A stretch of DNA of 59,445 bases from the NCBI GenBank assembly GCA_934670175.1, contig CAKUOX010000010.1:1-59445 (forward strand). Direction: 5' to 3'. Positions within the stretch are counted from its first letter, which is position 1. Each line of letters begins with the position of its first letter. Below are positions 34,601-42,495 of this stretch, in pieces. The position numbers and the translations under genes are program-made. The notes under the pieces were generated by a model. It had not been told where the DNA came from. It worked only from the letters and a program-made list of their open reading frames with translations, and did not search any database. The stretch is from an uncultured Clostridia bacterium. GTDB taxonomy: Bacteria; Bacillota; Clostridia; Christensenellales; Aristaeellaceae.

Positions 34601-35590
34601 ATGCTTAAATTTACCATCAAGCGGCTGCTGACCTGTGTATTGATCTTCTTCTTCGTGATGCTGATCGTATACGGACTGATGTATAGCCTGCCCACCAGTT
34701 ATGTGGAAAAAACGGCGCGCGAGCTTGCCAGCAAGCCCGGCAGCCAGAAGAGCGCCCAGCAGTGGATTGCTGAATTGAACGCCCAATACGGTATGGACAA
34801 GGGTCTGATTCCGGGCTACTTCACCTGGCTTGGGAATGCCGCTTCGGGCAACTTTGGCGATTCATGGCAGTGGACAAAGCCGGTTACTGATGTGTTCCAC
34901 GATTGCATCTGGTACAGCTTTGCGCTGGGACTGGTTTCGTTTATTCTGGAGGTGCTTATCGCGGTGCCGCTCGGCGTCACTGCGGCGCGCAAGCAGTATG
35001 GCCTGACGGATTACACGGTCACGGTATTCGGCCTGATCGGCATATCCATGCCCACGTTCTTTGTAGCCACGCTGCTCAAGCTCATTTTTTCCGTCAAGCT
35101 GGGCTGGCTCGAGATCAGCGGCATGCAGGGGCGAAACTTCGTAACGCTGTCGCAGTGGGGGCAGTATCTGGACATTGCCAAGCATTTCATACTGCCTGCG
35201 CTCACGCTCACCATTATTTCCATCGGTTCGCTGATGCGCTATACGCGCACCAACATGCTGGAAGTGCTCAACGCTGACTATATACGCACGGCGCGGGCCA
35301 AGGGCGTGCCGGAGAAGAAGGTCATCAGCTATCATGCCTTCCGCAATACGCTCATCCCGCTGGTCACGGTGCTCGGCGGCTCGCTGCCCGGGCTGTTTTC
35401 CGGTGCACTGATCACCGAAACGCTGTTCGGTATCCGCGGCATCGGCTATATTTCCTATCATTCAATGATCGGCGGCGATATTCCGTTCACCATGTTCTAT
35501 CTGGCGTTCATTTCCATATTGACGCTGCTTGGAACCCTGATTTCCGATATTCTGTACGCTGTGGTCGATCCGCGCGTGCGCTTGAGCTGA
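34601..35590 (+). CDS. Oligopeptide ABC transporter permease, OppB/DppB type
   Basis: 329 residues. N-terminal helix IKRLLTCVLIFFFVMLIVYG, then the extracytoplasmic loop found in DppB-type permeases (ASKPGSQKSAQQWIAELNAQ), four further helices, and the EAA loop near DYIRTARAKGVPEKKVISYH. ITETLFGIRGIGYISYHSMI near the C-terminus is family-typical. It should dimerise with the OppC-like protein downstream. The ATG at 34601 has only a weak ribosome site (gtggcggtg). Thirteen bases separate its stop from the next start. Confidence 0.88.
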   Translation: MLKFTIKRLLTCVLIFFFVMLIVYGLMYSLPTSYVEKTARELASKPGSQKSAQQWIAELNAQYGMDKGLIPGYFTWLGNAASGNFGDSWQWTKPVTDVFHDCIWYSFALGLVSFILEVLIAVPLGVTAARKQYGLTDYTVTVFGLIGISMPTFFVATLLKLIFSVKLGWLEISGMQGRNFVTLSQWGQYLDIAKHFILPALTLTIISIGSLMRYTRTNMLEVLNADYIRTARAKGVPEKKVISYHAFRNTLIPLVTVLGGSLPGLFSGALITETLFGIRGIGYISYHSMIGGDIPFTMFYLAFISILTLLGTLISDILYAVVDPRVRLS

Positions 35591-35603
35591 GGAGGGCCCG
35601 TCG

Positions 35604-37649
35604 ATGCGTAAGAATCAATTGTACGAGGCGCTGAAGGCGAAGGCCGCCCTCGAGAATAAGAACGGCTCCAAGGCCGAAATGTCGCTCGGCGATGCGGCGC
35701 GTGTGAAGGTGCTCAGCCCCTCCGCACTGGTATTTAAGCGTTTTATCCGCAACAAGCTGGCCATTGTCGGCTCCTGTATTCTGATATTCATGTTTCTGTT
35801 TGCCTTTGTCGGGCCGCTGATCTATCCCTACCGGCAAACTGAGATTTTTTATAAGTACGATTATATCACGGCGACCTACGCGGGCGCTTCAGAGCGTACC
35901 ACCTATACCGGCTATAAGGTGCCCGACAACGCGGCGACCGTGCCGGATCGCGTGCAGCGCATGATGGATTCCTCGATCGCAAGCATGAACGCGGCGGGGA
36001 AGGACAGCATGCTGATCATGGACGGCGAACAGGGTTTCGTGCTCAGCGCGTCCGCACCGCACATCTATCTGCTGTCTGAAGCGCCGGTCGTAGCGCGCGT
36101 TTCAGAAGGCGGCGCAAAGGTTGCCAAGTGGATGAAGATGAGCGGCGTGGAATTGCTGGACGCTTCACTGGGCGAGGATTTCAAGGCCGCCGCTGAAGCC
36201 GCCATCAAGCAGAAGGCTGCTGAATTTGAGTTCAACGGCGCGAGCTATCAGGTCGTTAAGGTGGACAAGATTTCCTCCGACATTCTGGGCACGGGAACCG
36301 GCGTGGAATACACCGCCGAAGCACCTGCTGAGGGCTTTGAAGAAGCACTGACCGCAGCAATGGAAGTCGGTTCCGACGAATTTGAATTTGCGGGCGAAGC
36401 GTATTTCATTTCGGACGGCGTGATCTGCGGCAGCGCCGCAGCGCCTGCGATGGTATACTCCACGCTGGTGTTCAACGCCTACGACGTTTCTACATCTCTG
36501 AGCAACGACGAACGGGCTGCGGCGCTGATGAACGCCGCGTCCGGCGAAGCGTATGCGCTGGGCGGGCATGAATACCGCGTGGAAGATAACGGCAGTGATC
36601 TGCTGCTCTACCGCGACGGCAGCGAAGCAGCGATGCTCAGCAACTTCGTAGTGCGCGACCCCAAGGGCAACGATACCTTCGACCTCTCCTTTAAGGGCGC
36701 GCTCGAGGACGTGATCCGCAGCATGCAGCAGAATAACCTGCAGCGGGATACATTCACCTACAGCCTGCCCCTGCGCATTTCGGAAACCGATGAAAACGGC
36801 GACGAGTATATGGTCAATTCGCTCGATGAAAACGGCAACCAGCTCTATGCCGACACCGAGATCACCGTTACGCTCAAGACCGGCCAGTATGTAGCGACCT
36901 GCCAGCAGCTGCGCCACCTGATCGACCTGAACGGCGCCCCCTCTGCGGCGCACCCGTTCGGCACCGACGGCGACGGCATGGATATTCTGGCGCGCATGAT
37001 GTACGGCGGCCGCATATCGCTAATGGTTGGCTTCGTGGTCGTCATTCTGGAAACGCTGCTGGGCGTCATTATGGGCGGCATCGCCGGCTATTTCGGCGGT
37101 TGGGTGGATAACCTGATCATGCGTCTGGTAGACATCTTCTACTGCATCCCGTCCATGCCGATCCTCATCATCATGGGCGCGTTCATGGACAGCATGAAGG
37201 TCTCGGCATATACGCGCCTGATATACATGATGGCCATACTCGGCGTGCTTGGCTGGGCCAGCGTGGCGCGCCTGGTGCGCGGCCAGATCCTGTCGCTGCG
37301 CGAGCAGGAATTCATGGTGGCAGCGGAAGCTACGGGTCTGAAGGTCAGGCGGCGCATCTTCCGGCATCTGGTGCCGAACGTCATGCCGCAGCTGATCGTA
37401 TCCGCTACCGCAGGTCTGGGCAGCGTCATCCTGACCGAAAGCACGCTGTCGTTCCTGGGACTGGGCGTAAAGCATCCGCTGGCAACCTGGGGCACGATGA
37501 TCAACTCCGTGACCTCGACCAATGAGAATATGATCCGCTTCACCTACATCTGGGTGCCGGTCGGACTGTTGATCTGCCTGACGGTGGTTGCTTTCAACTT
37601 CGTTGGCGACGGTCTGCGCGATGCTTTCGACCCGAAGATGAAGCGCTGA
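35604..37649 (+). CDS. OppC/DppC-type permease with a large extracytoplasmic insertion
   Basis: 681 residues; OppC proteins are normally about 280-320. Residues 1-77 carry the usual N-terminal tail and first helix (KLAIVGSCILIFMFLFAFVG). Residues about 446-681 carry the rest of the permease: HPFGTDGDGMDILARMMYGG, ISLMVGFVVVILETLLG, the EAA loop EQEFMVAAEATGLKVRRRIF and ESTLSFLGLGVKHPLATWG. Between them about 370 residues are inserted at the position of the first outer loop. Within it a pattern of helix plus [F/Y]xFxGxxY is repeated near 192-220, 244-270 and 302-327. It may extend the binding-protein docking face. Preceded by GGAGGG. Confidence 0.88.
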   Translation: MRKNQLYEALKAKAALENKNGSKAEMSLGDAARVKVLSPSALVFKRFIRNKLAIVGSCILIFMFLFAFVGPLIYPYRQTEIFYKYDYITATYAGASERTTYTGYKVPDNAATVPDRVQRMMDSSIASMNAAGKDSMLIMDGEQGFVLSASAPHIYLLSEAPVVARVSEGGAKVAKWMKMSGVELLDASLGEDFKAAAEAAIKQKAAEFEFNGASYQVVKVDKISSDILGTGTGVEYTAEAPAEGFEEALTAAMEVGSDEFEFAGEAYFISDGVICGSAAAPAMVYSTLVFNAYDVSTSLSNDERAAALMNAASGEAYALGGHEYRVEDNGSDLLLYRDGSEAAMLSNFVVRDPKGNDTFDLSFKGALEDVIRSMQQNNLQRDTFTYSLPLRISETDENGDEYMVNSLDENGNQLYADTEITVTLKTGQYVATCQQLRHLIDLNGAPSAAHPFGTDGDGMDILARMMYGGRISLMVGFVVVILETLLGVIMGGIAGYFGGWVDNLIMRLVDIFYCIPSMPILIIMGAFMDSMKVSAYTRLIYMMAILGVLGWASVARLVRGQILSLREQEFMVAAEATGLKVRRRIFRHLVPNVMPQLIVSATAGLGSVILTESTLSFLGLGVKHPLATWGTMINSVTSTNENMIRFTYIWVPVGLLICLTVVAFNFVGDGLRDAFDPKMKR

Positions 37650-37663
37650 GGGAGGTGCGTTCG

Positions 37664-38857
37664 ATGTTCAGCAAGAATAAAAAGGAAAAGAATTCCGCCT
37701 ATATTTCGGCGCGCGAATCCGGACGGATCTCTCGCTTCAATCGAAAGGTCACCCGCCGGCTGGAGCATCGCCGCGAAAGCGCGGTTCACGATCCGAGTCT
37801 CTACACGACGCAGATGCGCGACAATAAAAACGTGGTCGAGTTTGACAACGTCTGCACCTATTTTTTCACCGACGTCGGCACCGTAAAGGCCGTGGACGGC
37901 GTGAGCTTTGATATTCCGCGCCACGCCACGGTGGGCGTGGTGGGGGAATCTGGCTGCGGCAAATCTGTGACCAGCCTGTCGCTGATGCAGCTGCTCCAAC
38001 GCCCCAGCGGCCAGACGGTCGGCGGCGAGATACGCTTTAACATCGGCGATGGCAAGGCATACAACATCGTCAACACGCCCACGGCGCTGATGCAGGATAT
38101 TCGCGGCAGCAAGATCTCGATGATCTTCCAGGAGCCGATGACCTCGCTCAATCCGGTTTTTCGTATCGGCGACCAGGTGGATGAGGTAACCCGCCTGCAC
38201 AATCCGGAAATGTCCGCAGAGGCCGTCAAGGCACGTACGCTGGAAATGCTGGATCTGGTCGGCATCGCCAACAAGGAAGGCGTGTATAAAATGTACCCGC
38301 ACGAGCTGTCCGGCGGCATGCGGCAGCGCGTGATGATCGCCATCGCGCTGGCCTGTTCGCCCACGCTGATCATCGCGGACGAGCCGACCACGGCGCTGGA
38401 TGTGACCATTCAGGCGCAGATACTGGATCTGCTGCAAAATCTGAAGGATAAACTCAATTCGTCCATCATGCTCATCACCCACGATCTGGGCGTGGTAGCG
38501 GGCATGGCCGATTATGTGGTCGTGATGTACGCCGGCCGCGTGGTCGAAAAGGGCACGGCGGAGGATATTTTCCATCATCCGGCGCATCCGTATACCATCG
38601 GCCTGATGAAGTCCAAACCCGTGGTGGGCAAAAAGGTGGATGAGCTGTACAACATTCCCGGCAGCGTGCCCAATCCGGTCAATATGCCGAATTACTGCTA
38701 TTTCAGGGATCGCTGCGAAATGCAGTGCGAACGCTGCAGCGGCAAATACCCGCCAGAGATTCGCATCAACGATACACATGTAGTATCCTGCTATCGCTAT
38801 TATGATAACGGCGAGGTACTGGGCTATCCCAAATCTGTGAATGTGGAGGAACTGTGA
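37664..38857 (+). CDS. Oligopeptide ABC transporter ATP-binding protein, OppD type
   Basis: 397 residues. A basic, poorly conserved N-terminal extension of about 50 residues (KNKKEKNSAYISARESGR) precedes the ATPase: Walker A GESGCGKSVT, Q-loop MIFQEPMTSLNPVF, signature LSGGMRQRVMIAIALA, Walker B LIIADEPTTALDVT, switch LITHDLGVVA. The C-terminal oligopeptide-family tail with four cysteines (CYFRDRCEMQCERCSG) may bind a cluster or zinc. The ATG at 37664 follows GGGAGG; a GTG at 37655 overlaps that site. It pairs with the next ATPase. Confidence 0.9.
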   Translation: MFSKNKKEKNSAYISARESGRISRFNRKVTRRLEHRRESAVHDPSLYTTQMRDNKNVVEFDNVCTYFFTDVGTVKAVDGVSFDIPRHATVGVVGESGCGKSVTSLSLMQLLQRPSGQTVGGEIRFNIGDGKAYNIVNTPTALMQDIRGSKISMIFQEPMTSLNPVFRIGDQVDEVTRLHNPEMSAEAVKARTLEMLDLVGIANKEGVYKMYPHELSGGMRQRVMIAIALACSPTLIIADEPTTALDVTIQAQILDLLQNLKDKLNSSIMLITHDLGVVAGMADYVVVMYAGRVVEKGTAEDIFHHPAHPYTIGLMKSKPVVGKKVDELYNIPGSVPNPVNMPNYCYFRDRCEMQCERCSGKYPPEIRINDTHVVSCYRYYDNGEVLGYPKSVNVEEL

Positions 38858-38859
38858 TC

Positions 38860-39927
38860 ATGGAAAACAAAGTACGCGATGCTTACACGGCCTCCGGATT
38901 CGACGGCGCGGAGCGCGACCCGCAGTATCTGCTGGTTGTCAAAAACCTGAAGAAATACTTTCCGATCAAGTCCAGCTTTTTCAAGATGACGGTCGGCAAC
39001 GTGAAGGCCGTAGATGGCGCTTCCTTTAAGATCAAACGCGGCACCACGATGGGTCTGGTGGGTGAATCCGGCTGCGGAAAGTCCACCATCGGCCGTACGA
39101 TACTGCGCCTTCAGGACAAGACTGACGGCGAGGTCTACTTCAACGGCCGCGAGATATTCTCGCTCTCCAAGGCGGAGCTGCGCAAGGAGCGCCCGAATAT
39201 CCAGATCATTTTCCAGGATCCGTATTCCAGCCTTTCGCCCCGTCTGCCCATCGGCGAGATCATCGGCGAGGCTGTGCGCGAGCACAACATCGTGCCGGAA
39301 AATGAATTTGACGATTATATTACCCGCGTCATGGAGGCCTGCGGCCTGCCGGCATATTATAAGAGCCGCTATCCGCATGAGTTTTCCGGCGGCCAGCGCC
39401 AGCGCATCTGCATCGCGCGCGCGCTCGCTCTCAATCCGGAATTCATACTTTGCGACGAGCCGGTATCCGCGCTGGACGTCTCCATTCAGGCGCAGATCAT
39501 CAACCTGCTGCGTGATCTTCAGAAGCAGTTTGGGCTGACCTACCTGTTCATCTCGCACGACCTGTCCGTCGTAGAGCACATTTCCGACACGGTCGGCGTG
39601 ATGTATCTGGGCAACATGGTGGAATTCGCGCCGACGGAAAAGCTCTATTCCAGGCCGATGCATCCCTATACGCAGGCGCTGTTTTCGGCGATCCCCGTGC
39701 CGGATCCGGACTACAAGATGGAGCGCATCATCCTTGAGGGCAGTATCCCTTCGCCCGCAAATCCGCCCGCAGGCTGCAAATTCCATACCCGCTGCAGGAA
39801 GTGTATGGAGGTCTGCAAGCACTTTGCGCCGGATTTCAACGAGCTTGAACCGGAGCACTTCTGTGCCTGCCATCTCTACAATACGCCTGAGCGCCAGCGC
39901 GAGCTGGAGCAGCAGCTCGGAAAATGA
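38860..39927 (+). CDS. Oligopeptide ABC transporter ATP-binding protein, OppF type
   Basis: 355 residues. Walker A GESGCGKSTIGRTILRL, Q-loop IIFQDPYSSLSPRLP, signature FSGGQRQRICIARAL, Walker B ILCDEPVSALDVS, switch FISHDLSVVEHIS, and the C-terminal oligo_HPY tail with cysteines (CKFHTRCRKCMEVCKHF). Together with OppD it energises peptide import. I prefer the ATG at 38860, nine bases after GGAGGA; a GTG at 38854 overlaps the OppD stop and is also possible. The last four bases overlap the next small gene. Confidence 0.9.
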   Translation: MENKVRDAYTASGFDGAERDPQYLLVVKNLKKYFPIKSSFFKMTVGNVKAVDGASFKIKRGTTMGLVGESGCGKSTIGRTILRLQDKTDGEVYFNGREIFSLSKAELRKERPNIQIIFQDPYSSLSPRLPIGEIIGEAVREHNIVPENEFDDYITRVMEACGLPAYYKSRYPHEFSGGQRQRICIARALALNPEFILCDEPVSALDVSIQAQIINLLRDLQKQFGLTYLFISHDLSVVEHISDTVGVMYLGNMVEFAPTEKLYSRPMHPYTQALFSAIPVPDPDYKMERIILEGSIPSPANPPAGCKFHTRCRKCMEVCKHFAPDFNELEPEHFCACHLYNTPERQRELEQQLGK

Positions 39928-40163
39928 AGCGCCGCAAATTTGAGGACGATGGCCGCACCATCGCCAACATGAACGTGGAGGGCTTTTCGTGGTATCGCCC
40001 AGAGGATAACGCGGAAGAAAAGAACCCGCGGCCGGAGCTGAGCCGCAGTCAGGCACGCGCCGCAATGGGCGGCATACTCAAGGCTGCGCTGCTCATCAGC
40101 GCTATATTCGCGGCTGGATACTTTCTGTTTTTGCTGTTTTGCGACCGCGTGTGGTTTAATTAG
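39924..40163 (+). CDS. Small membrane protein coupled to the Opp operon
   Basis: 79 residues, starting in the ATGA that contains the OppF stop, so translation is probably coupled. The first 47 residues are hydrophilic (MKRRKFEDDGRTIANMNVEG, PRPELSRSQARAAMGG), and residues about 50-72 form one membrane helix (ILKAALLISAIFAAGYFLFLLF), giving a cytoplasmic N-terminus by the positive-inside rule. No family recognised. A possible accessory of the transporter, but no direct evidence for a role. Confidence 0.7.
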   Translation: MKRRKFEDDGRTIANMNVEGFSWYRPEDNAEEKNPRPELSRSQARAAMGGILKAALLISAIFAAGYFLFLLFCDRVWFN

Positions 40164-40174
40164 CAAAGACAAGC

Positions 40175-40216
40175 AACGCGCCCGATGGATTTTTGCAAAA
40201 ATCCATCGGGCGCGTT
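40175..40216. terminator. Opp operon terminator, perfect 42-base palindrome
   Basis: Both halves (40175-40195 and 40196-40216) are perfectly complementary; T and A runs sit at the tip of the stem. It separates the Opp operon from the leftward GNAT remnant and can work in either direction. Confidence 0.8.
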
Positions 40217-40233
40217 GGGCTTCCAAAAAACAA

Positions 40234-40476
40234 CTACAGCTGCAAACGCATCAGCTCAAGATCTATATACCGGCCATCAATTCTCATGAAGCCATTGAAG
40301 CGGCCGATGCTCTCGAAACCATACTTGCGATACAGGGAAATCGCACGCGCGTTGTCGCAACGCACCTCGAGTGATAATATCTCCAGCCGTGCCGTTTCGC
40401 GTGCAAAACGAATGATCTCTCCAAACAGGCGCGTGCCAATTATGCCTTTCAGTCTGGCTGTTTTTTCAGATAAATG
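40234..40476 (-). pseudogene. C-terminal remnant of a GNAT acetyltransferase
   Basis: A minus-strand frame of about 80 codons ending at 40234 reads like the second half of a GNAT N-acetyltransferase: LKGIIGTRLFGEIIRFARE (acetyl-CoA loop, motif A), LEILSLEVRCDNARAISLY and RKYGFESIGRF (motif B), then IDGRYIDLELM. The first half of the domain is absent; upstream, the DNA encodes the end of an HD-domain protein in another frame, and the two overlap by about 25 bases. There is no plausible start codon with a ribosome site. This looks like a gene truncated by deletion when the HD gene was joined to it. Confidence 0.7.
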
Positions 40477-40946
40477 GAATCGAGCAGCGCCGTGCCGCTC
40501 TTCGTTTTAAACACGCGGCTGCGGAATTCGCGTATGGCCTCCGCGCTGCACCCCGATTCATCTGCATTCACCAGGAAGTCGGCTTCCAGCAGGATCTGAT
40601 AGTCCATACCGTCCACATTATTGTAGCTGTGGTGATGCGTTACCAGATAGATGATGCGCGCCTTCACCGCTTCGGGCAGCTCAAATTCCGCCAGGAACGG
40701 AACCAGCAGTGCCTCGCTTTCCGCTTCCTGATGCTTTCCGGCGGCGCTGCCATACTTTTCGCGGCAGAACGGGCAGGAAATATCGTGCACGATGGCCGTA
40801 AGCTCCAGCGTGCGCTGCGTCTCGGCATCGAGGCCCTCAAGGCGGCCGATGCTTTCCGCATAGGCGTAGACCTTGAGAAAATGCGCCACATCCTTTTTAT
40901 TGCCGCGATAATAATCGATCATCTTTGCGATCAGGCGTTCCTTCAT
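40449..40946 (-). CDS. HD-domain protein (predicted phosphohydrolase)
   Basis: 165 residues. The HD residues are visible as HFLKVYAYAESIG (His), TAIVHDISCPF (His-Asp) and YLVTHHHSYNN followed by EADFLVNADESG (distal Asp), so the metal site is intact. The family splits phosphoester bonds in nucleotides or related compounds; substrate unknown. The C-terminal end (DSIYLKKQPD) runs over the start of a GNAT remnant in another frame. It lies downstream of the GerMN protein in the same direction, 50 bases after it, with a ribosome site AAGGAGTGG. Confidence 0.82.
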   Translation of the reverse strand: MKERLIAKMIDYYRGNKKDVAHFLKVYAYAESIGRLEGLDAETQRTLELTAIVHDISCPFCREKYGSAAGKHQEAESEALLVPFLAEFELPEAVKARIIYLVTHHHSYNNVDGMDYQILLEADFLVNADESGCSAEAIREFRSRVFKTKSGTALLDSIYLKKQPD

Positions 40947-40998
40947 CTCGATCCACTCCTTATCATCTGTCGTTTCAAGGGAAAGAAAGCACGCTTCA

Positions 40999-42474
40999 CT
41001 ATGGAGTTTCCGAAACGCTCTCCAAACCGGGATCAGGCAGCAGCGGCGACAGCATGCAGATTTCGCCGCTCAGCGATTCAAGCTGTTCACCCTCCACGCG
41101 GAAGCCGACCGCCCCGATCTGCTTGAGCTGACAAAGCGCGTTCACCATCGCATAGATCAGCAGGTGCTCCTCATCCTGACTCAGGTTCTGGCAATGCGCA
41201 TAGAAGCCTGCGGAAAGGTTCACGGTGGCGACGCGCCCATCGAGCGATATGCCCAGGATATCCTCAGGTTCAATGCCCGTGGGAAATACGGAATGCGCGC
41301 CCTCGACCTCCGGATCGCCGGATGCGATCATCTCGCGCAATATGCTTAGCGCCGAGCAGGACGCCGCCTGCGACATCGGCGCCTCGATCTGGGTAAGGCC
41401 GCCGCCGTCGTTCGCATAGTAGAATTTCGCGCTGCCGCCGATCAGCGATGCAAGATCATCGCGATGGAGCACGCCGTCTGAAAGCACGCTCTCGGCGCTG
41501 ACGGACGCGGGCACGCCGTCGATCAGCACGCGCACAGCCGCTGTTTCCGGATAGAACGAGAGCAGCGTAAGCGCCGCGCTGCCATACAGCTGCCACGGCT
41601 CAATGCCTGCAAACGCCAGATAATTGGAAAGCGTGGCGCTGAAATTCAGCGTAATCATGCGTTCGCCCGCGCCGCTCACGCTGACGACAGGCAATTCAAG
41701 CAGATAATCCGCGCCGCTGGGAATGGGGGAATAGCAGCACTGGTGCACGTCCGGACCATCCATCAGCGCATTCAGCACGGCATTCAGGCAGTTTTCTGCA
41801 TCGAAGCTGAGCGTCCGCGTTTCCGGCAGAAAATAGCCGCCGGTCAGACACGGAAAATAGAGCACGATGCTGCGGTTGATGCTGCCGGTCTCGGCGCTGA
41901 AGCGCTCCGCCTCGGATTGTATCTGCGCATAGGCGGCGGAAACGCTCGAGATCTGCTGCGTGAAAGCGCCCAGCGGCAGCGAGCGCACGGCGTAGCTCTG
42001 TCCGCCGATCAGCAGGTTCACCGCCTGCACCTCGTCGAGCCCGAGCAATGTATTGGCAATGGAAACGCACAGCTGGAAACACTCCGCTTCGCTCAGGTTG
42101 GCGGCCATTTCAACCGACAGATCGACCGTCACGACGCCGCTGCCAAATTCAATACCGGTGAGCACGCCGTCGAATGCGACGGGGCGAAACCGGCTCACGG
42201 CGCTGCTGCCGAGTAGCTCACCCAGCACGCTTTCGATCAGACTTCCGTTCTTCGCCACACTGATATGGCGGGTAACGCTGCTGAGCTCGGCTTCATTCTC
42301 GGATGCATAGTACAGCGTGACCTCACGGCTCTGCACGGCGGTATTATCGCCCAGAATCTGTTCATCCTCGGGCGGCAGGCTCACCGGGAGCGCCGCAGAA
42401 TCCATCTGCTCGGCGCGCGCCGTCAGCGACAGCATCAGCGCAAGCAGCAGCAGGCGGCTGATTCGCTTTTTCAA
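40999..42474 (-). CDS. Exported GerMN-domain protein
   Basis: 491 residues. An N-terminal signal (KKRISRLLLLALMLSLTARA) suggests export with cleavage near residue 21; no lipobox cysteine. A first GerMN-type domain spans about 50-165 (VTLYYASENEAELSSVTRHI; GVVTVDLSVEMAANLSEAEC), a divergent middle domain about 200-320, and a second clear GerMN domain about 345-475 (FYYANDGGGLTQIEA; GRVATVNLSAGFYAHCQNLS). Such domains occur in GerM of spore-formers and in lipoproteins paired with two-component systems. The start is TTG after GGAGGTGAGG. It follows the histidine kinase by 21 bases, in the place where yycH/yycI stand after walK in Bacillus. Confidence 0.82.
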   Translation of the reverse strand: MKKRISRLLLLALMLSLTARAEQMDSAALPVSLPPEDEQILGDNTAVQSREVTLYYASENEAELSSVTRHISVAKNGSLIESVLGELLGSSAVSRFRPVAFDGVLTGIEFGSGVVTVDLSVEMAANLSEAECFQLCVSIANTLLGLDEVQAVNLLIGGQSYAVRSLPLGAFTQQISSVSAAYAQIQSEAERFSAETGSINRSIVLYFPCLTGGYFLPETRTLSFDAENCLNAVLNALMDGPDVHQCCYSPIPSGADYLLELPVVSVSGAGERMITLNFSATLSNYLAFAGIEPWQLYGSAALTLLSFYPETAAVRVLIDGVPASVSAESVLSDGVLHRDDLASLIGGSAKFYYANDGGGLTQIEAPMSQAASCSALSILREMIASGDPEVEGAHSVFPTGIEPEDILGISLDGRVATVNLSAGFYAHCQNLSQDEEHLLIYAMVNALCQLKQIGAVGFRVEGEQLESLSGEICMLSPLLPDPGLESVSETP

Positions 42475-42495
42475 AACCTCACCTCCGGATACGCG

